DNA from: JABDQA01 sp963824415
Lineage (GTDB): Bacteria > Desulfobacterota > Desulfobulbia > Desulfobulbales > Desulfocapsaceae
Direction: 5' to 3'
Length of the DNA stretch: 64,000 bases
NCBI GenBank assembly: GCA_963824415.1
Contig: CAWGPM010000002.1
Coordinates: 62,001-126,000, forward strand
Shown here piece after piece: positions 26,473 through 36,283 of this stretch; position 1 is the stretch's first letter, and each line of letters begins with the position of its first letter. Under the pieces are notes generated by a model. The model was not told the DNA's origin and did not search any database. It worked only from the letters and a program-made list of their open reading frames with translations. The position numbers and the translations under genes were made by a program.

Positions 26473-27534
26473 ATGTCATCAAGGCAAAGCCGATCCAACC
26501 GCATGAGCGCAACCCCAGCTGATCCGAGCCGGCGGCAGCTGCTCAAACGTGCAGGGTTGCTAAGCATCGCTGGTGTTGCCGCACCGCTGCTTAATATAGA
26601 GCGGGCCGAGGCACTCTGGTTCAAGCGCAGTCACTACAAAGTATCCAAGACCCGGCTGGCCATGGGCACCTATGTGGCGATGACCGCGATTCATCCGTCA
26701 CGCGACCAGGCCGAAGAGGCTTTTGGTCGGGCCTTTGACGAAATCACCCGGCTCGGCGCTCTGCTTTCCAGGCACAATCCCGATTCACCGTTGTCCGAGT
26801 TGAACCGCAGCGGCGTCCTGACCGATATTCCCGAAGAACTGGCACTGGTCATTTCCCGTTCGCTCCACTATCACGCCTGCACCGACGGGGCTTTCGATAT
26901 TACCGTCAAACCGCTGATCGATCTCTACCAGCAGCGTTTCGAAGCTGGCGCCACCCCGCTTGAAAGGGAGATAGAACAATGCCTCGCCTATGTCGGCATC
27001 GACGGGCTGCGGGTTGAAAAAAACCGCCTCAGCCTGGCGCGACCAGGGATGGGGGTGACGCTCGACGGTATTGCCAAAGGCTATATCGTTGACCGGGCCT
27101 CGGAGGTTTTAGGCTGCCATGGGGTTGTAAACCACCTGATTAACGCCGGCGGCGATATCAGGACTGCGGGATCGGCAGCCGGGGATAATTCCTGGACCAT
27201 CGCCATACAGGATCCCGACAAGAAGCGTGCTTTTCCAGATATTATCAAGATGGGTAATGGGGCGGTGGCGACTTCGGGCAACTATGAAGTGTTCTACGAT
27301 AACGAAAAACTTTTTCATCATATCGTCGACAGCCGTTCAGGCCATTCTCCGCAGCTCTCGACCAGTGTGACGGTCACTGCCCCCAGCGTAATGGAAGCCG
27401 ATGCGCTGTCAACCGCACTCTTTGTGCTGGAACCGGCGCGTGGACTCGAGCTGGCAGATTCCAGGCAGGCCAACGAGTGCCTGATTATCGAGAGAAATGG
27501 GGAGATAGTCAGATCATCCAACTGGCAAGGTTGA
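26473..27534 (+). CDS. apbE: FAD:protein FMN transferase ApbE, exported
   Basis: A 353-residue flavin transferase that attaches FMN to threonines of RnfG and RnfD. The Tat-type signal SRRQLLKRAG lies near residues 19-28, and a hydrophobic stretch follows, so it acts outside the cytoplasmic membrane where the RnfG flavin domain is. Family marks are LSRHNPDSPLSELNRSG, TLDGIAKGYIVDRA, INAGGDIRTAG and HHIVDSRSGHS. The start at 26473 has AGGACG. It is the last gene of the Rnf operon and is followed by a clear terminator. Confidence 0.95.
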   Translation: MSSRQSRSNRMSATPADPSRRQLLKRAGLLSIAGVAAPLLNIERAEALWFKRSHYKVSKTRLAMGTYVAMTAIHPSRDQAEEAFGRAFDEITRLGALLSRHNPDSPLSELNRSGVLTDIPEELALVISRSLHYHACTDGAFDITVKPLIDLYQQRFEAGATPLEREIEQCLAYVGIDGLRVEKNRLSLARPGMGVTLDGIAKGYIVDRASEVLGCHGVVNHLINAGGDIRTAGSAAGDNSWTIAIQDPDKKRAFPDIIKMGNGAVATSGNYEVFYDNEKLFHHIVDSRSGHSPQLSTSVTVTAPSVMEADALSTALFVLEPARGLELADSRQANECLIIERNGEIVRSSNWQG

Positions 27535-27561
27535 CAGGTTTTTTCCGATAATGATACATAG

Positions 27562-27597
27562 GAGGAGCGGTTGTTTGAACCGGCTCCTCTTTTTTTT
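27562..27597 (+). terminator. Rho-independent terminator after apbE
   Basis: Arms GAGGAGCGGTT (27562-27572) and AACC-G-GCTCCTC (27578-27589), with one bulged G and a five-base loop, are followed by eight T residues (27590-27597). It should end the rnf-apbE transcript. Confidence 0.85.
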
Positions 27598-27632
27598 AAG
27601 TGACAACTAAACGTCCCATGATGGAGGGCAGC

Positions 27633-28409
27633 ATGGCTGAACATCTCATTGTCGAAAAAAGCACCACATTCGTTGGCTCGATCACCCTGAACCGTCCGAA
27701 ACAGCTTAACACTTTCAACAGCCCGATGGCGGCGGAACTCGTCGAAGCCCTGGTCTCACTCGATGCGGATGAGGCGGTGCGGGTGGTTATTGTCAAGGGT
27801 GCCGGCAAGGCCTTCTGTGCCGGTATCGACGTCAATGAACTGGCCGACAAATCGACCCTTGAATACCGGGCCTGGATTGAACATATGGAGCAGCCGCTGA
27901 TCACTATTGCGCGGATGCAAAAACCGGTGATCGCCCAGGTGCAGGGGGTAGCCGCGGCAAACGGGATGGGGCTGGTGGCCGCGGCCGATCTGGCCATTGC
28001 CGCCGAGAACACTAAAATGGGGCTGACCGCGATCAATGTCGGGCTCAACTGTGTCGGGCCGGTACTTCCGGTGGCTCGCTGTGTCGGGCGCAAAAAGGCG
28101 CTGGAGCTGCTTCTCTATGGCGAGCTGATCAAGGCCGATGAAGCCAGGCAGCTTGGCCTGATAAACCGGGTGGTGGCCAAGGACGAACTTGAGACCGAAG
28201 CCATGGCCTGGGCTGAGGAACTCGCCAAGAAGAGCCCGATAGCGGTGCAGATTGCCAAAAAGGCCTTTTATTCGTCGGAGGATATGGACTACTTCCGCCA
28301 GTTTGATCTGATGAACGAGGCCTTTGCCAGGCTCTGCTCGAGCGATGATGCCAAGGAAGGGGTACAGGCCTTTTTCGAGAAAAGAAACCCCGTCTGGAAG
28401 CAATGCTGA
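27633..28409 (+). CDS. Enoyl-CoA hydratase/isomerase family protein
   Basis: A 258-residue crotonase-fold protein. Visible marks are ITLNRPKQLNTFNSPM, the oxyanion-hole segment AGKAFCAGIDVNEL, and VQGVAAANGMGLVAAADLAIAAENTKMGLTAINVGL. The catalytic Glu of classical hydratases at the second position is not clearly present in that last segment, so hydratase, isomerase or another crotonase activity is possible. GGAGGG before the ATG at 27633 fixes the start. The next gene overlaps its last codons. Confidence 0.88.
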   Translation: MAEHLIVEKSTTFVGSITLNRPKQLNTFNSPMAAELVEALVSLDADEAVRVVIVKGAGKAFCAGIDVNELADKSTLEYRAWIEHMEQPLITIARMQKPVIAQVQGVAAANGMGLVAAADLAIAAENTKMGLTAINVGLNCVGPVLPVARCVGRKKALELLLYGELIKADEARQLGLINRVVAKDELETEAMAWAEELAKKSPIAVQIAKKAFYSSEDMDYFRQFDLMNEAFARLCSSDDAKEGVQAFFEKRNPVWKQC

Positions 28410-28867
28410 GCTTAAACTTCACGCGCACCGCATCTGTTCTGGTGTCTGTAATAAGTGCGCTGCTTGTGCTGATTTCTGTGCAGCAATGCCTTGGAGCTGA
28501 ATGCACAGGTGCGACCTATAATTCCACCGCCTTCGAGCAGGAAACAGCACAATTTTCACCCTATGAAAAAATTTATCTGATCCTATCGTGTACTGGGCTT
28601 ACCCCCGGTGCGCATGCGATGCACGTCAACTGGATGCACAGCAAGCGGGGCCTGGTGCGTTCGGACAAGCATATCTTTGAGGCAGAGAACGGTGAAAAAC
28701 AGGGGATTTACTTCTGGTTCAAACTCAGTAAAAAAGGGCCGATGGCCTCGATGTTTTCAAATCAGGATTTTAATGAGGAAAATTTTGGCGCCTGGAGTGT
28801 TGAAACCTATCTCGATGATGAACTGTTGCTTACCAGGTCTTTTACGATCGTGGATGGGGGCCAATAA
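28403..28867 (+). CDS. Exported protein of unknown function
   Basis: A 154-residue protein with a signal peptide (hydrophobic about residues 10-28, cleavage expected after CLGA near residue 32). The mature part holds two cysteines and a beta-rich pattern (EKIYLILSCTGLTPGAHAM, NWMHSKRGLVRSDKHIF, GIYFWFKLSKKG, WSVETYLDDELLLTRSFTI). It could be a small Ig-like periplasmic domain. Its ATG lies seven bases inside the end of the enoyl-CoA hydratase gene, so the two are likely coupled. No family is recognised. Confidence 0.7.
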   Translation: MLSLNFTRTASVLVSVISALLVLISVQQCLGAECTGATYNSTAFEQETAQFSPYEKIYLILSCTGLTPGAHAMHVNWMHSKRGLVRSDKHIFEAENGEKQGIYFWFKLSKKGPMASMFSNQDFNEENFGAWSVETYLDDELLLTRSFTIVDGGQ

Positions 28868-28905
28868 AAAAAGGCTGCAGGGACTATTGCCGTCCCTGCA
28901 GCCTT
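28866..28905 (-). terminator. Strong terminator for the minus-strand lipoprotein gene
   Basis: A perfect 14-base stem (28871-28884 with 28892-28905) and a seven-base loop. Read on the minus strand it is followed by seven T residues (the A-run at 28866-28872), so it ends the gene at 28949-29368. On the plus strand no T-run follows, so it would stop the plus-strand transcript less well. Confidence 0.85.
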
Positions 28906-28948
28906 GGTCAATGGAGGGCTGCAAACCTTGCTCAATTGTTTTTGATCA

Positions 28949-29368
28949 TTAGATTTGGCAATAATAGAAGTCTTCTTTGACAAGTGCGAATTGGTTTTCG
29001 CACGTTTCAACAATCTTTGTAGTTTCTTCGCCGGTATCCGGATCGGTGACGGTCTCAGTTCCTGTGGCCTGACAAACCAGAGCCTCGTCGAACCGCAGGA
29101 CGACTTTGCGGGGTGCATTGGTGGGGTTATTGGTTGCATAAATTGCACAATTCCAGGTACAGGTCTGATTGGTGGTAATCACATTGCTATCGGCATTAAA
29201 GCAGGTGACACTGTTGCCGTCTGCATTCAACGTAAAACTGACATCCGGCCAGTTGCCTCCGCCCCCAGCGGTGCCGCTGTCGTCGTCCCCATTATCACAA
29301 CCAGTGAGCATAACAACAATACCTAGCCAGCATAACACGGAGAGAACTGTTTTCATGGAAAGCCTCAT
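28949..29368 (-). CDS. Cysteine-rich lipoprotein of unknown function
   Basis: A 139-residue protein with a lipoprotein signal (hydrophobic stretch then LTGC, the lipid-bearing Cys near residue 24). An acidic and Gly-rich linker (DNGDDDSGTAGGGG) follows. The mature part has six cysteines (in SVTCFNAD, QTCTWNC, ALVCQATG, ETCENQF, YYCQI), probably forming disulfides. An in-frame ATG at 29356 is an equally possible start. No family is recognised. A strong terminator follows it. Confidence 0.65.
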   Translation of the reverse strand: MRLSMKTVLSVLCWLGIVVMLTGCDNGDDDSGTAGGGGNWPDVSFTLNADGNSVTCFNADSNVITTNQTCTWNCAIYATNNPTNAPRKVVLRFDEALVCQATGTETVTDPDTGEETTKIVETCENQFALVKEDFYYCQI

Positions 29369-29799
29369 ACTCTTCTGGATTCTTTTTTGGTCCCGGTCTG
29401 CCCCTGATTTCCAACGACCTGAGAAGACCTGTTGAGCAGCAATGTAAAAAGACTAGCACGTTCGTAACGTATAAATCAAGTAAAATCCAATACTCAGATG
29501 ATTGTCAAGGGAAATGCACCCGGCACAATTTGGCAAGTCATCATGGTTTGATTGAGGTGATTCTTAATTTCTTATTTAATATCAGTAAGATAATAATCTA
29601 TCGAGCCATAAAAAACCGGGATCAGGATCACCCAAGCGCACACTAATTTTTTGGGATTTCGTATAGATGAGTCGTGCCGAGCGTCTGAAAAAACGTTTGC
29701 CCGATGGCACATGTCCAGGCTGCAATCGGGGGCACAGATTTTTCCAGCTGCTCCAACACCTTGATGGAAGATACGGGGGCGGAACGGTTTGGGTATCAC
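29369..29799. other. Gap without a supported gene
   Basis: About 430 bases, AT-rich in the first half. Short open frames exist on both strands (for example 29667-29852 plus and 29582-29803 minus), but none has a ribosome site and family-like sequence together. It may hold the promoter of the lipoprotein gene and the 3' end region of the membrane protein gene. Confidence 0.5.
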
Positions 29800-30507
29800 T
29801 CACCGGTTTTGATCGTCGGCCTTCCCGGGGGCTGAGACGGGTGCCTCTTTGAGTATGAAAATCAGGATGATAAAAATGATGTAGTCCCCGATCGAGGCGC
29901 AGAAATAGATCAGAAAATCGAAGACCATGAACAATAGACCGGGGTCGGGCCCACTGCTTCTCTGGTGCTGAACCAGCAGCATGGCTGACTCAAGCAGCAG
30001 AACCGCCAGGATAAGCGGGCTGACCGAAGAGATGCGGCGGCCGAGAAAGCTCATGCCGGCAAGGATTGCGCCTTGCTGGGTGCCTGAGACATAATAGGTT
30101 GGGATCACGAACAGGTAGATCAGGCTGAAGCCGACCAGGGTCAGTTCCAGAATTCCGCCCGGATCGCTTCCCGCCGCAAGCGATACGATGATTGAGGCCA
30201 GAAAAATCGGCGGCAGATACATCCGTATGATCAACCAGATGTAGCGCAGCACGTAGGTCTTGGCGATACGGGGAATCGAGCTGTAACGGTCCTCAATCAG
30301 CTCGAAATAGATGCCGTATATGATCGGAGTCGAGACGATTGACAGCAGACTCAGTGCCAGATGAACCGGCCAGAACAGCGATGTATCGCGGCTCAGCAGG
30401 GCCATGGAGCTGAACAGGCCGAGCAGCCCGACCCACCAGAGGACGATCGTGTTGTTTCTGATAATCAGCAGCGCATAGCCAAGATATGGTGCAAGGTTTT
30501 TATTCAT
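29800..30507 (-). CDS. Integral membrane protein of unknown function
   Basis: A 235-residue protein with about six hydrophobic segments (for example TIVLWWVGLLGLFSSMALL, LALSLLSIVSTPIIYGIYF, MYLPPIFLASIIVSLAAG, LVGFSLIYLFVIPTYYVSG, and the last one near the C-terminus, YIIFIILIFILKEAP). AGGTTCCG precedes the ATG. The overall plan resembles uncharacterised multi-span proteins seen near transporters, but no family is recognised. Confidence 0.7.
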   Translation of the reverse strand: MNKNLAPYLGYALLIIRNNTIVLWWVGLLGLFSSMALLSRDTSLFWPVHLALSLLSIVSTPIIYGIYFELIEDRYSSIPRIAKTYVLRYIWLIIRMYLPPIFLASIIVSLAAGSDPGGILELTLVGFSLIYLFVIPTYYVSGTQQGAILAGMSFLGRRISSVSPLILAVLLLESAMLLVQHQRSSGPDPGLLFMVFDFLIYFCASIGDYIIFIILIFILKEAPVSAPGKADDQNR

Positions 30508-30564
30508 CGGAACCTGATAAGGCCGTAAAAAGGGGACTGCTGCATTGCCAAGCAGCAGGCACGC

Positions 30565-30945
30565 TCACTCTCCCCAGGCAAAAGCAGCTGAATAGCGCAC
30601 TGATTTTGCACTGATAAAACGCAGGCAATTGCTGCAAAAGCTGCGCAAGATATCAGCCACCTGATGGGGCAAAGAGGGGGGCTGATTATGCGCAGTAAGC
30701 AATACCCGGTTGTGTCCGGTGGAGGTTTTCAGCGGTTTGCAGAGCAGCTCTATCACTGAGGTGAGGTGATCTTTTCGCAGGTGAATAAGCGGCTGATCCC
30801 CTGCATAAAGCCAGAAACCCGGGCTTGCATAAGGCGGTCTGAAACCGATGCGCAGGTTCAGCATCGAGGTATAGAAGGCGACACACGCATCGACGGTATC
30901 CGCATCTGCTCTGATGGTGTAATGGTCGAGGCCGGTGACGATCAT
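30565..30945 (-). pseudogene. Truncated VOC (glyoxalase/bleomycin-resistance) gene
   Basis: The first 60 or so residues (GLDHYTIRADADTVDACVAFYTSMLNLRIG, then FWLYAGDQPLIHLRK) are a clear VOC N-terminal half with a metal-site His. After that the sequence loses all family features (no second half with DHIAF and the final metal ligands), and the other frames do not continue it. The remaining 65 residues look like random read-through to a stop codon. It lies 32 bases downstream of gnd in the same direction. A small, changed but expressed protein cannot be excluded. Confidence 0.5.
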
Positions 30946-30977
30946 ACCTGCTTATCGATACATAGCTCAGATATTGT

Positions 30978-32428
<1,451 letters not shown>

Positions 32429-32432
<4 letters not shown>

Positions 32433-32929
32433 GATATATATCCGTATGGCTTTAATTTTTCGATAATCTCGCTGCAGATTGACTCAGGCGACTGGTCGAT
32501 GTCAATGATGATGCCTCCCTGCGGTTCCTCCATGGTCTGGACCTGGCTGGTCAGCAGGGCATTGTTCATATACTGATGATGGCGTGATCTGAGCCGCTCT
32601 TCGAGCAACTCGACCGTACCCTTCAGGTAGACCGAGATGACGGTTCTCTGGTCGATACCCAGAATCTGCCGGTAGCTCTGTTTCAGGGCCGAGCAGGCCA
32701 GGATCAGATACTCGTGCCGTTCAAGTCTGCCGTCGATACGCGTTCTGAGCGTATTCAGCCAGCCCTGCCGGTTGCTGTCGTCAAGGGCGATGCCGGCCCG
32801 CATCTTCTCCACGTTTTCCGGAGGATGATAATCGTCACCGTCTTCAAAGTCCCAGCCCAGCCGGCGGGCCAGCATGATGCCGATGGTGCTCTTGCCGCAG
32901 CCCATCGGGCCGATGATCACCAGTACCAT
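32429..32929 (-). CDS. gntK: Gluconokinase
   Basis: A 166-residue kinase that phosphorylates D-gluconate at C6. The P-loop reads GPMGCGKSTIG at the N-terminus. The gluconate kinase signature is seen in FEDGDDYHPPENVEKMRAGIALDD and the segment LACSALKQSYRQIL. Length is typical. It lies three bases after the uxaC stop and overlaps gnd by four bases. In a uronate operon without KDG kinase this enzyme implies that gluconate is a pathway intermediate. Confidence 0.95.
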
Positions 32930-32932
32930 GGC

Positions 32933-34354
32933 TCAGTCTGCCTCCGGATCGATGCCGAAATAGGCGACCGCATTTCGGTAGCAAATATTTTCGATCGTCC
33001 TGCCGACCAGTTCGAAGTCGGCCGGCAATTCTCCGTTTTCGATGTCGGTGCCGAACAGGTTGCAGAGAATCCGGCGGAAATATTCGTGGCGCGGATAGGA
33101 AAGAAACGAGCGTGAATCGGTCAGCATGCCGACGAACAGCGACACCAGGCCCAAGTTTGACAGCGCATTGATCTGGCGCTCCATGCCGTCTTTCTGGTCG
33201 TTGTACCACCAGCCCGAGCCAAACTGGATCTTACCGGGTGTTTTTCCGTCCTGAAAATTTCCGATCATCGCGGCGAGCATCTCGTTGTCTTTCGGATTGA
33301 TATTGTAAAAAATCGTTCTGGTCAGACGGTTTCTGCGTTCCAAGCGGTCCAGAAATTTTCCCAGCGGGGCTGCCATCGCGAAGTCGCCGATCGAATCGAA
33401 GCCGGTGTCGGGGCCGAGTTTCTGAAAGCCCCGGGAGTTGACGTTTCTGAGTGCGCCGAAGTGGTACTGCTGGGTCCAGTCGCGTTCGGCGTCCAGGATC
33501 GCCAGCTCAACGAGCATCGCCGATTTGAAGACGAGCACTTCAGCCCTGGGCAGCGACTCACCAGCGCGTGCTTTTCTGAAGATCGCCGCCACCTCGGTAT
33601 CGGTGTAGTCTTCACTGTAGGGCTCTTCGATACCGTGGTCGGAGAGGCGGCAGCCCATTTCGTGAAAATAGCTGTGGCGCATTCGGATGGCTTCCAGAAA
33701 CTGGTCGTATGAGTTGATCTCGCGATCGGTAATTTGGGCCAGCCCCTCGACCCAGGAGTTGAACGCGACGAGGTCTTCGACGGCCATCGCCTTGTCGGGC
33801 CTGAAGGCCGGCAGGACTTTGGTGTTAAAGGATGTGTCTGCAGCGATCTGCCGGTGAAAATCGAGGCTGTCCAGCGGGTCGTCGGTGGTGCAGACCACCT
33901 TGACCTGCATCCTTTCAAGCAGCCCGCGGGTGGAGAAATCGTCGCGCTGCAGCATCTCGGTGCAGCGGTCATAGATTTCGTCAGCGTTATCCGGGCCGAG
34001 CAGGGTATCGACGATGCCGAACGGGTTTTTCAACTCCAGGTGGGTCCAGTGATAGAGCGGATTGCGCAGGGTTTTGGGAACGGTGGCGGCCCAGGCCTGA
34101 AATTTCTCCCGATCGGACGCACCACCGGTGATGTAATGCTCATCGATCCCGTTGGCGCGCATCGCCCGCCATTTGTAGTGGTCGCCGTTGAGCCAGATCC
34201 GGGTCAGGTTGGCGAACTTTTTATCGACCGCAATCTCCTCGACCGGCAGGTGGCAGTGGTAGTCGAAAATCGGCATTGAAGCCGCATATTCATGATACAG
34301 CCGCCGGGCACTGTCGGTTTCGAGCAGGAAGTCCTCGGATATAAATGATTTCAT
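32933..34354 (-). CDS. uxaC: Uronate (glucuronate/galacturonate) isomerase
   Basis: A 473-residue amidohydrolase-fold enzyme that isomerises D-glucuronate to D-fructuronate and D-galacturonate to D-tagaturonate. It opens KSFISEDFLLETDSARRLY and has the metal-site motif PIFDYHCHLPVEEIA. Further family segments are TLRNPLYHWTHLELKNPFGI, VCTTDDPLDSLDFH, and FGSGWWYNDQKDGMERQINALSNLGL, with TDSRSFLSYPRHEYFRR near the end. It stands nine bases after the LarA-like gene and three before gntK, all in one operon. Confidence 0.97.
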   Translation of the reverse strand: MKSFISEDFLLETDSARRLYHEYAASMPIFDYHCHLPVEEIAVDKKFANLTRIWLNGDHYKWRAMRANGIDEHYITGGASDREKFQAWAATVPKTLRNPLYHWTHLELKNPFGIVDTLLGPDNADEIYDRCTEMLQRDDFSTRGLLERMQVKVVCTTDDPLDSLDFHRQIAADTSFNTKVLPAFRPDKAMAVEDLVAFNSWVEGLAQITDREINSYDQFLEAIRMRHSYFHEMGCRLSDHGIEEPYSEDYTDTEVAAIFRKARAGESLPRAEVLVFKSAMLVELAILDAERDWTQQYHFGALRNVNSRGFQKLGPDTGFDSIGDFAMAAPLGKFLDRLERRNRLTRTIFYNINPKDNEMLAAMIGNFQDGKTPGKIQFGSGWWYNDQKDGMERQINALSNLGLVSLFVGMLTDSRSFLSYPRHEYFRRILCNLFGTDIENGELPADFELVGRTIENICYRNAVAYFGIDPEAD

Positions 34355-34363
34355 GATCTTCTT

Positions 34364-35620
34364 TTAGCCTTTTCGTTTCACCCGGTGCAGCACCTCGCCC
34401 GCTTTTTCAACGAAGAGGATGCTTTCATCTTCTCGACCACGATAATCATCGAGATCGATGGTGTCGGGATCAAGATAGCCCAGGCTGATTTTTTTACAGG
34501 TTTCTTCATCGATGGCCGAGGCGATTATCACCTCGATACGAGGCTTTTCGATGCCGTTTTCCATGGTGCCGGTTCCGCGAACATGGGTGGAATGGGCCAG
34601 GACCCCGCGCGGAATATCGGTGAAGCGCTCGGGCTGGGAAAGAAAAAAATCGACGATGTGATAGCCGATTTTTTCGATGTCGGCTCCCCAGGAGCGGCTC
34701 ACCTCGGTGATGTGTGGTGCGTAAATGATCAGCCGGCCGCCGTCGGCGACAACCTGCTCGAGTTTGTACATGACCTTACCGCCGGTCCAGATCTCGTCAT
34801 ACATCGGCGGGCACACCCCGAACACGGTGTCAAAGGCCTGCTCTTTTTCGATCACGTGTACCTGCTCGGATAGATCCGCCGCTGCCGACCAGGCTTCGCG
34901 GTAGTCTCCAGCATAGAGGCCCCAGAGCTGCTCCCGGTCTTTGACTACCATCGCCAGGCAGCTGACTTCGACCTCGATCAGCTCCATGGCCTTGTTGATC
35001 ACTTCCCGGACCGGCGTATGCTTGATGCCGATGGTTCCGGCGCAGGTTACCACCGCGCCGAGCCAGTGGAAGGCGTGCAGGAATTCGCCGCCGGAAATCC
35101 CGGGGAACAGATATTTGGCACCGCCCGAATAACCGACCACCTCGTGTGGAAAGACCGGCCCGCAGATCAGGACCAGATCGTAATCGAAGATCGCTTTGTT
35201 GATGTCGACCGGAACCCGCTCCCGCAGACGCCCGCCCGACAGGTTTTCGATTTCGCCTGGTTCGATCCAGCCGATCCTGGTCAGGGTATCGGGCAGGTCC
35301 CAGCGGTGGTTGAAATAGGCAGAGTTTGGATGACGGCCGCGCTGCTTGTCGGTGATGCCGTACAGCTCAAGAATCTGCTGCTCGGCCAGCGGCGTGTGGG
35401 TGCCCAGCGCAACCATGAAGTCCAGTGCGGCCGCCTCACACCCGACGATCTCCTGCAGCAAGCGGACCAGCAGCGGCAGTGGACAGGTGCGGGTGGTGTC
35501 GGGGGTGAGCACCAGAATGCGTTTGTCCCTGATCCGTTCGGCGGGCAGTTCAGACTCAATGATCTGTCTGATGCGCTCAGGATCGAGGGCGTGATCGGTG
35601 GTTCCGGAACCTGTAATCAT
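34364..35620 (-). CDS. LarA-family nickel-pincer 2-hydroxyacid racemase/epimerase
   Basis: A protein of about 418 residues of the lactate racemase A (DUF2088) superfamily. Known LarA depends on a nickel-pincer nucleotide bound to a lysine. Counting from the ATG at 35620, the match is HEVVGYSGGAK with His159 and Lys169, spaced exactly as LarA His174/Lys184, then His185 at the place of the nickel ligand His200, and GTHTPL with His75 for His108. It is the first gene of the operon with uxaC, gntK and gnd. Substrate is inferred: a C2 epimerase of sugar acids, mannonate to gluconate, would link its neighbours. The ATG has AGGTGA upstream; a GTG at 35629 is possible. The cofactor genes larB, larC and larE are not in the window. 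Confidence 0.88.
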   Translation of the reverse strand: MITGSGTTDHALDPERIRQIIESELPAERIRDKRILVLTPDTTRTCPLPLLVRLLQEIVGCEAAALDFMVALGTHTPLAEQQILELYGITDKQRGRHPNSAYFNHRWDLPDTLTRIGWIEPGEIENLSGGRLRERVPVDINKAIFDYDLVLICGPVFPHEVVGYSGGAKYLFPGISGGEFLHAFHWLGAVVTCAGTIGIKHTPVREVINKAMELIEVEVSCLAMVVKDREQLWGLYAGDYREAWSAAADLSEQVHVIEKEQAFDTVFGVCPPMYDEIWTGGKVMYKLEQVVADGGRLIIYAPHITEVSRSWGADIEKIGYHIVDFFLSQPERFTDIPRGVLAHSTHVRGTGTMENGIEKPRIEVIIASAIDEETCKKISLGYLDPDTIDLDDYRGREDESILFVEKAGEVLHRVKRKG

Positions 35621-35707
35621 TGCCTTCACCTGGGTGTTGTTTTGCTGCGCTGGCGGCGGCAGTCGTATCGCGACTTACGGACAGCAGCACTTTGATTACC
35701 AGCAGAT

Positions 35708-35726
35708 ATATAGAATTTGCCTATAT
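35708..35726. promoter_or_regulatory. Inverted repeat between the LarA-like operon and kdgF
   Basis: ATATAG (35708-35713) and CTATAT (35721-35726), separated by seven bases, lie in the 224-base divergent region between the LarA-like gene (starting at 35620) and the KdgF-like gene (starting at 35845). The region is AT-rich from 35695 to 35760. It is a fair place for a shared operator; the regulator is not in the window. Confidence 0.3.
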
Positions 35727-35844
35727 TTTTCCAGATAATTCATTAGAATACTATGCTGCCGGCAGGGGCGGATTGTCCCGTTGCGGGTTTTCAAGAGCAG
35801 TTGCACAGAACGGATAAATTCCTATTAAATAAGGAGACTAAGAG

Positions 35845-36180
35845 ATGGGAGTCGTAAGAGAAAAAGAAGTTGCTAGAACCTCCATAGGCGATCGGCGTGA
35901 GCGCTACCTCGGTCATACCGATTCGCTGATGATGGTCGTTATCGATTTTAACGACGGACCGACGGATCAGCCCGACCCGCCCCATTCTCATCCCCACGAA
36001 CAGATGTCATATGTGGCTGCCGGTGAAATTGTCGTTCACATCGGCGAGGCCCAGGAGCGGCTTGGCCCCGGCGATATGTTTACGGTGCCGCCCGATGTCG
36101 CGCACACGGTGCAGTTGTTGAGCGAACATGTGCGGCTGGTGGATTGTTTCACCCCGCTGCGCGAGGATTTTCTGGGTTAA
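35845..36180 (+). CDS. kdgF: KdgF-like cupin (unsaturated uronate processing)
   Basis: A 111-residue cupin. The metal site is seen in HSHPHEQMSYVAAG (about His47, His49, Gln53) and VPPDVAHTV (His87). The end DCFTPLREDFLG is the tail typical of KdgF, which speeds the opening of 4,5-unsaturated uronates from polyuronate lyases to the linear keto form. AAGGAG precedes the ATG. It is divergent to the LarA-like operon. No lyase, kduI or kduD was seen nearby, so its exact role in this island is inferred. Confidence 0.78.
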   Translation: MGVVREKEVARTSIGDRRERYLGHTDSLMMVVIDFNDGPTDQPDPPHSHPHEQMSYVAAGEIVVHIGEAQERLGPGDMFTVPPDVAHTVQLLSEHVRLVDCFTPLREDFLG

Positions 36181-36211
36181 TCAGGCGACTGATGTGCTTC
36201 GTTGCGGGGGC

Positions 36212-36258
36212 GGGCATGGATAAAGCACGCCATGGTTTTGTTGCGCCCGTGCATGCCC
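36212..36258. repeat. Inverted repeat after kdgF
   Basis: GGGCATG (36212-36218) and CATGCCC (36252-36258) with 33 bases between. They lie in the 100-base convergent gap between kdgF and the URO-D-like gene. No T-run follows on either strand, so a terminator role is weak. Confidence 0.3.
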
Positions 36259-36283
36259 CTAGGGTTTAGGCCATGGCAGGCTG

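Noticed and set aside
28866..28905. Terminator for the plus-strand exported-protein gene
   Set aside because: The T-run follows the stem only on the minus strand. On the plus strand the A-run precedes the stem.
29582..29852. Small genes in the gap before the membrane protein
   Set aside because: Short frames on both strands overlap each other, lack ribosome sites and give no recognisable protein.
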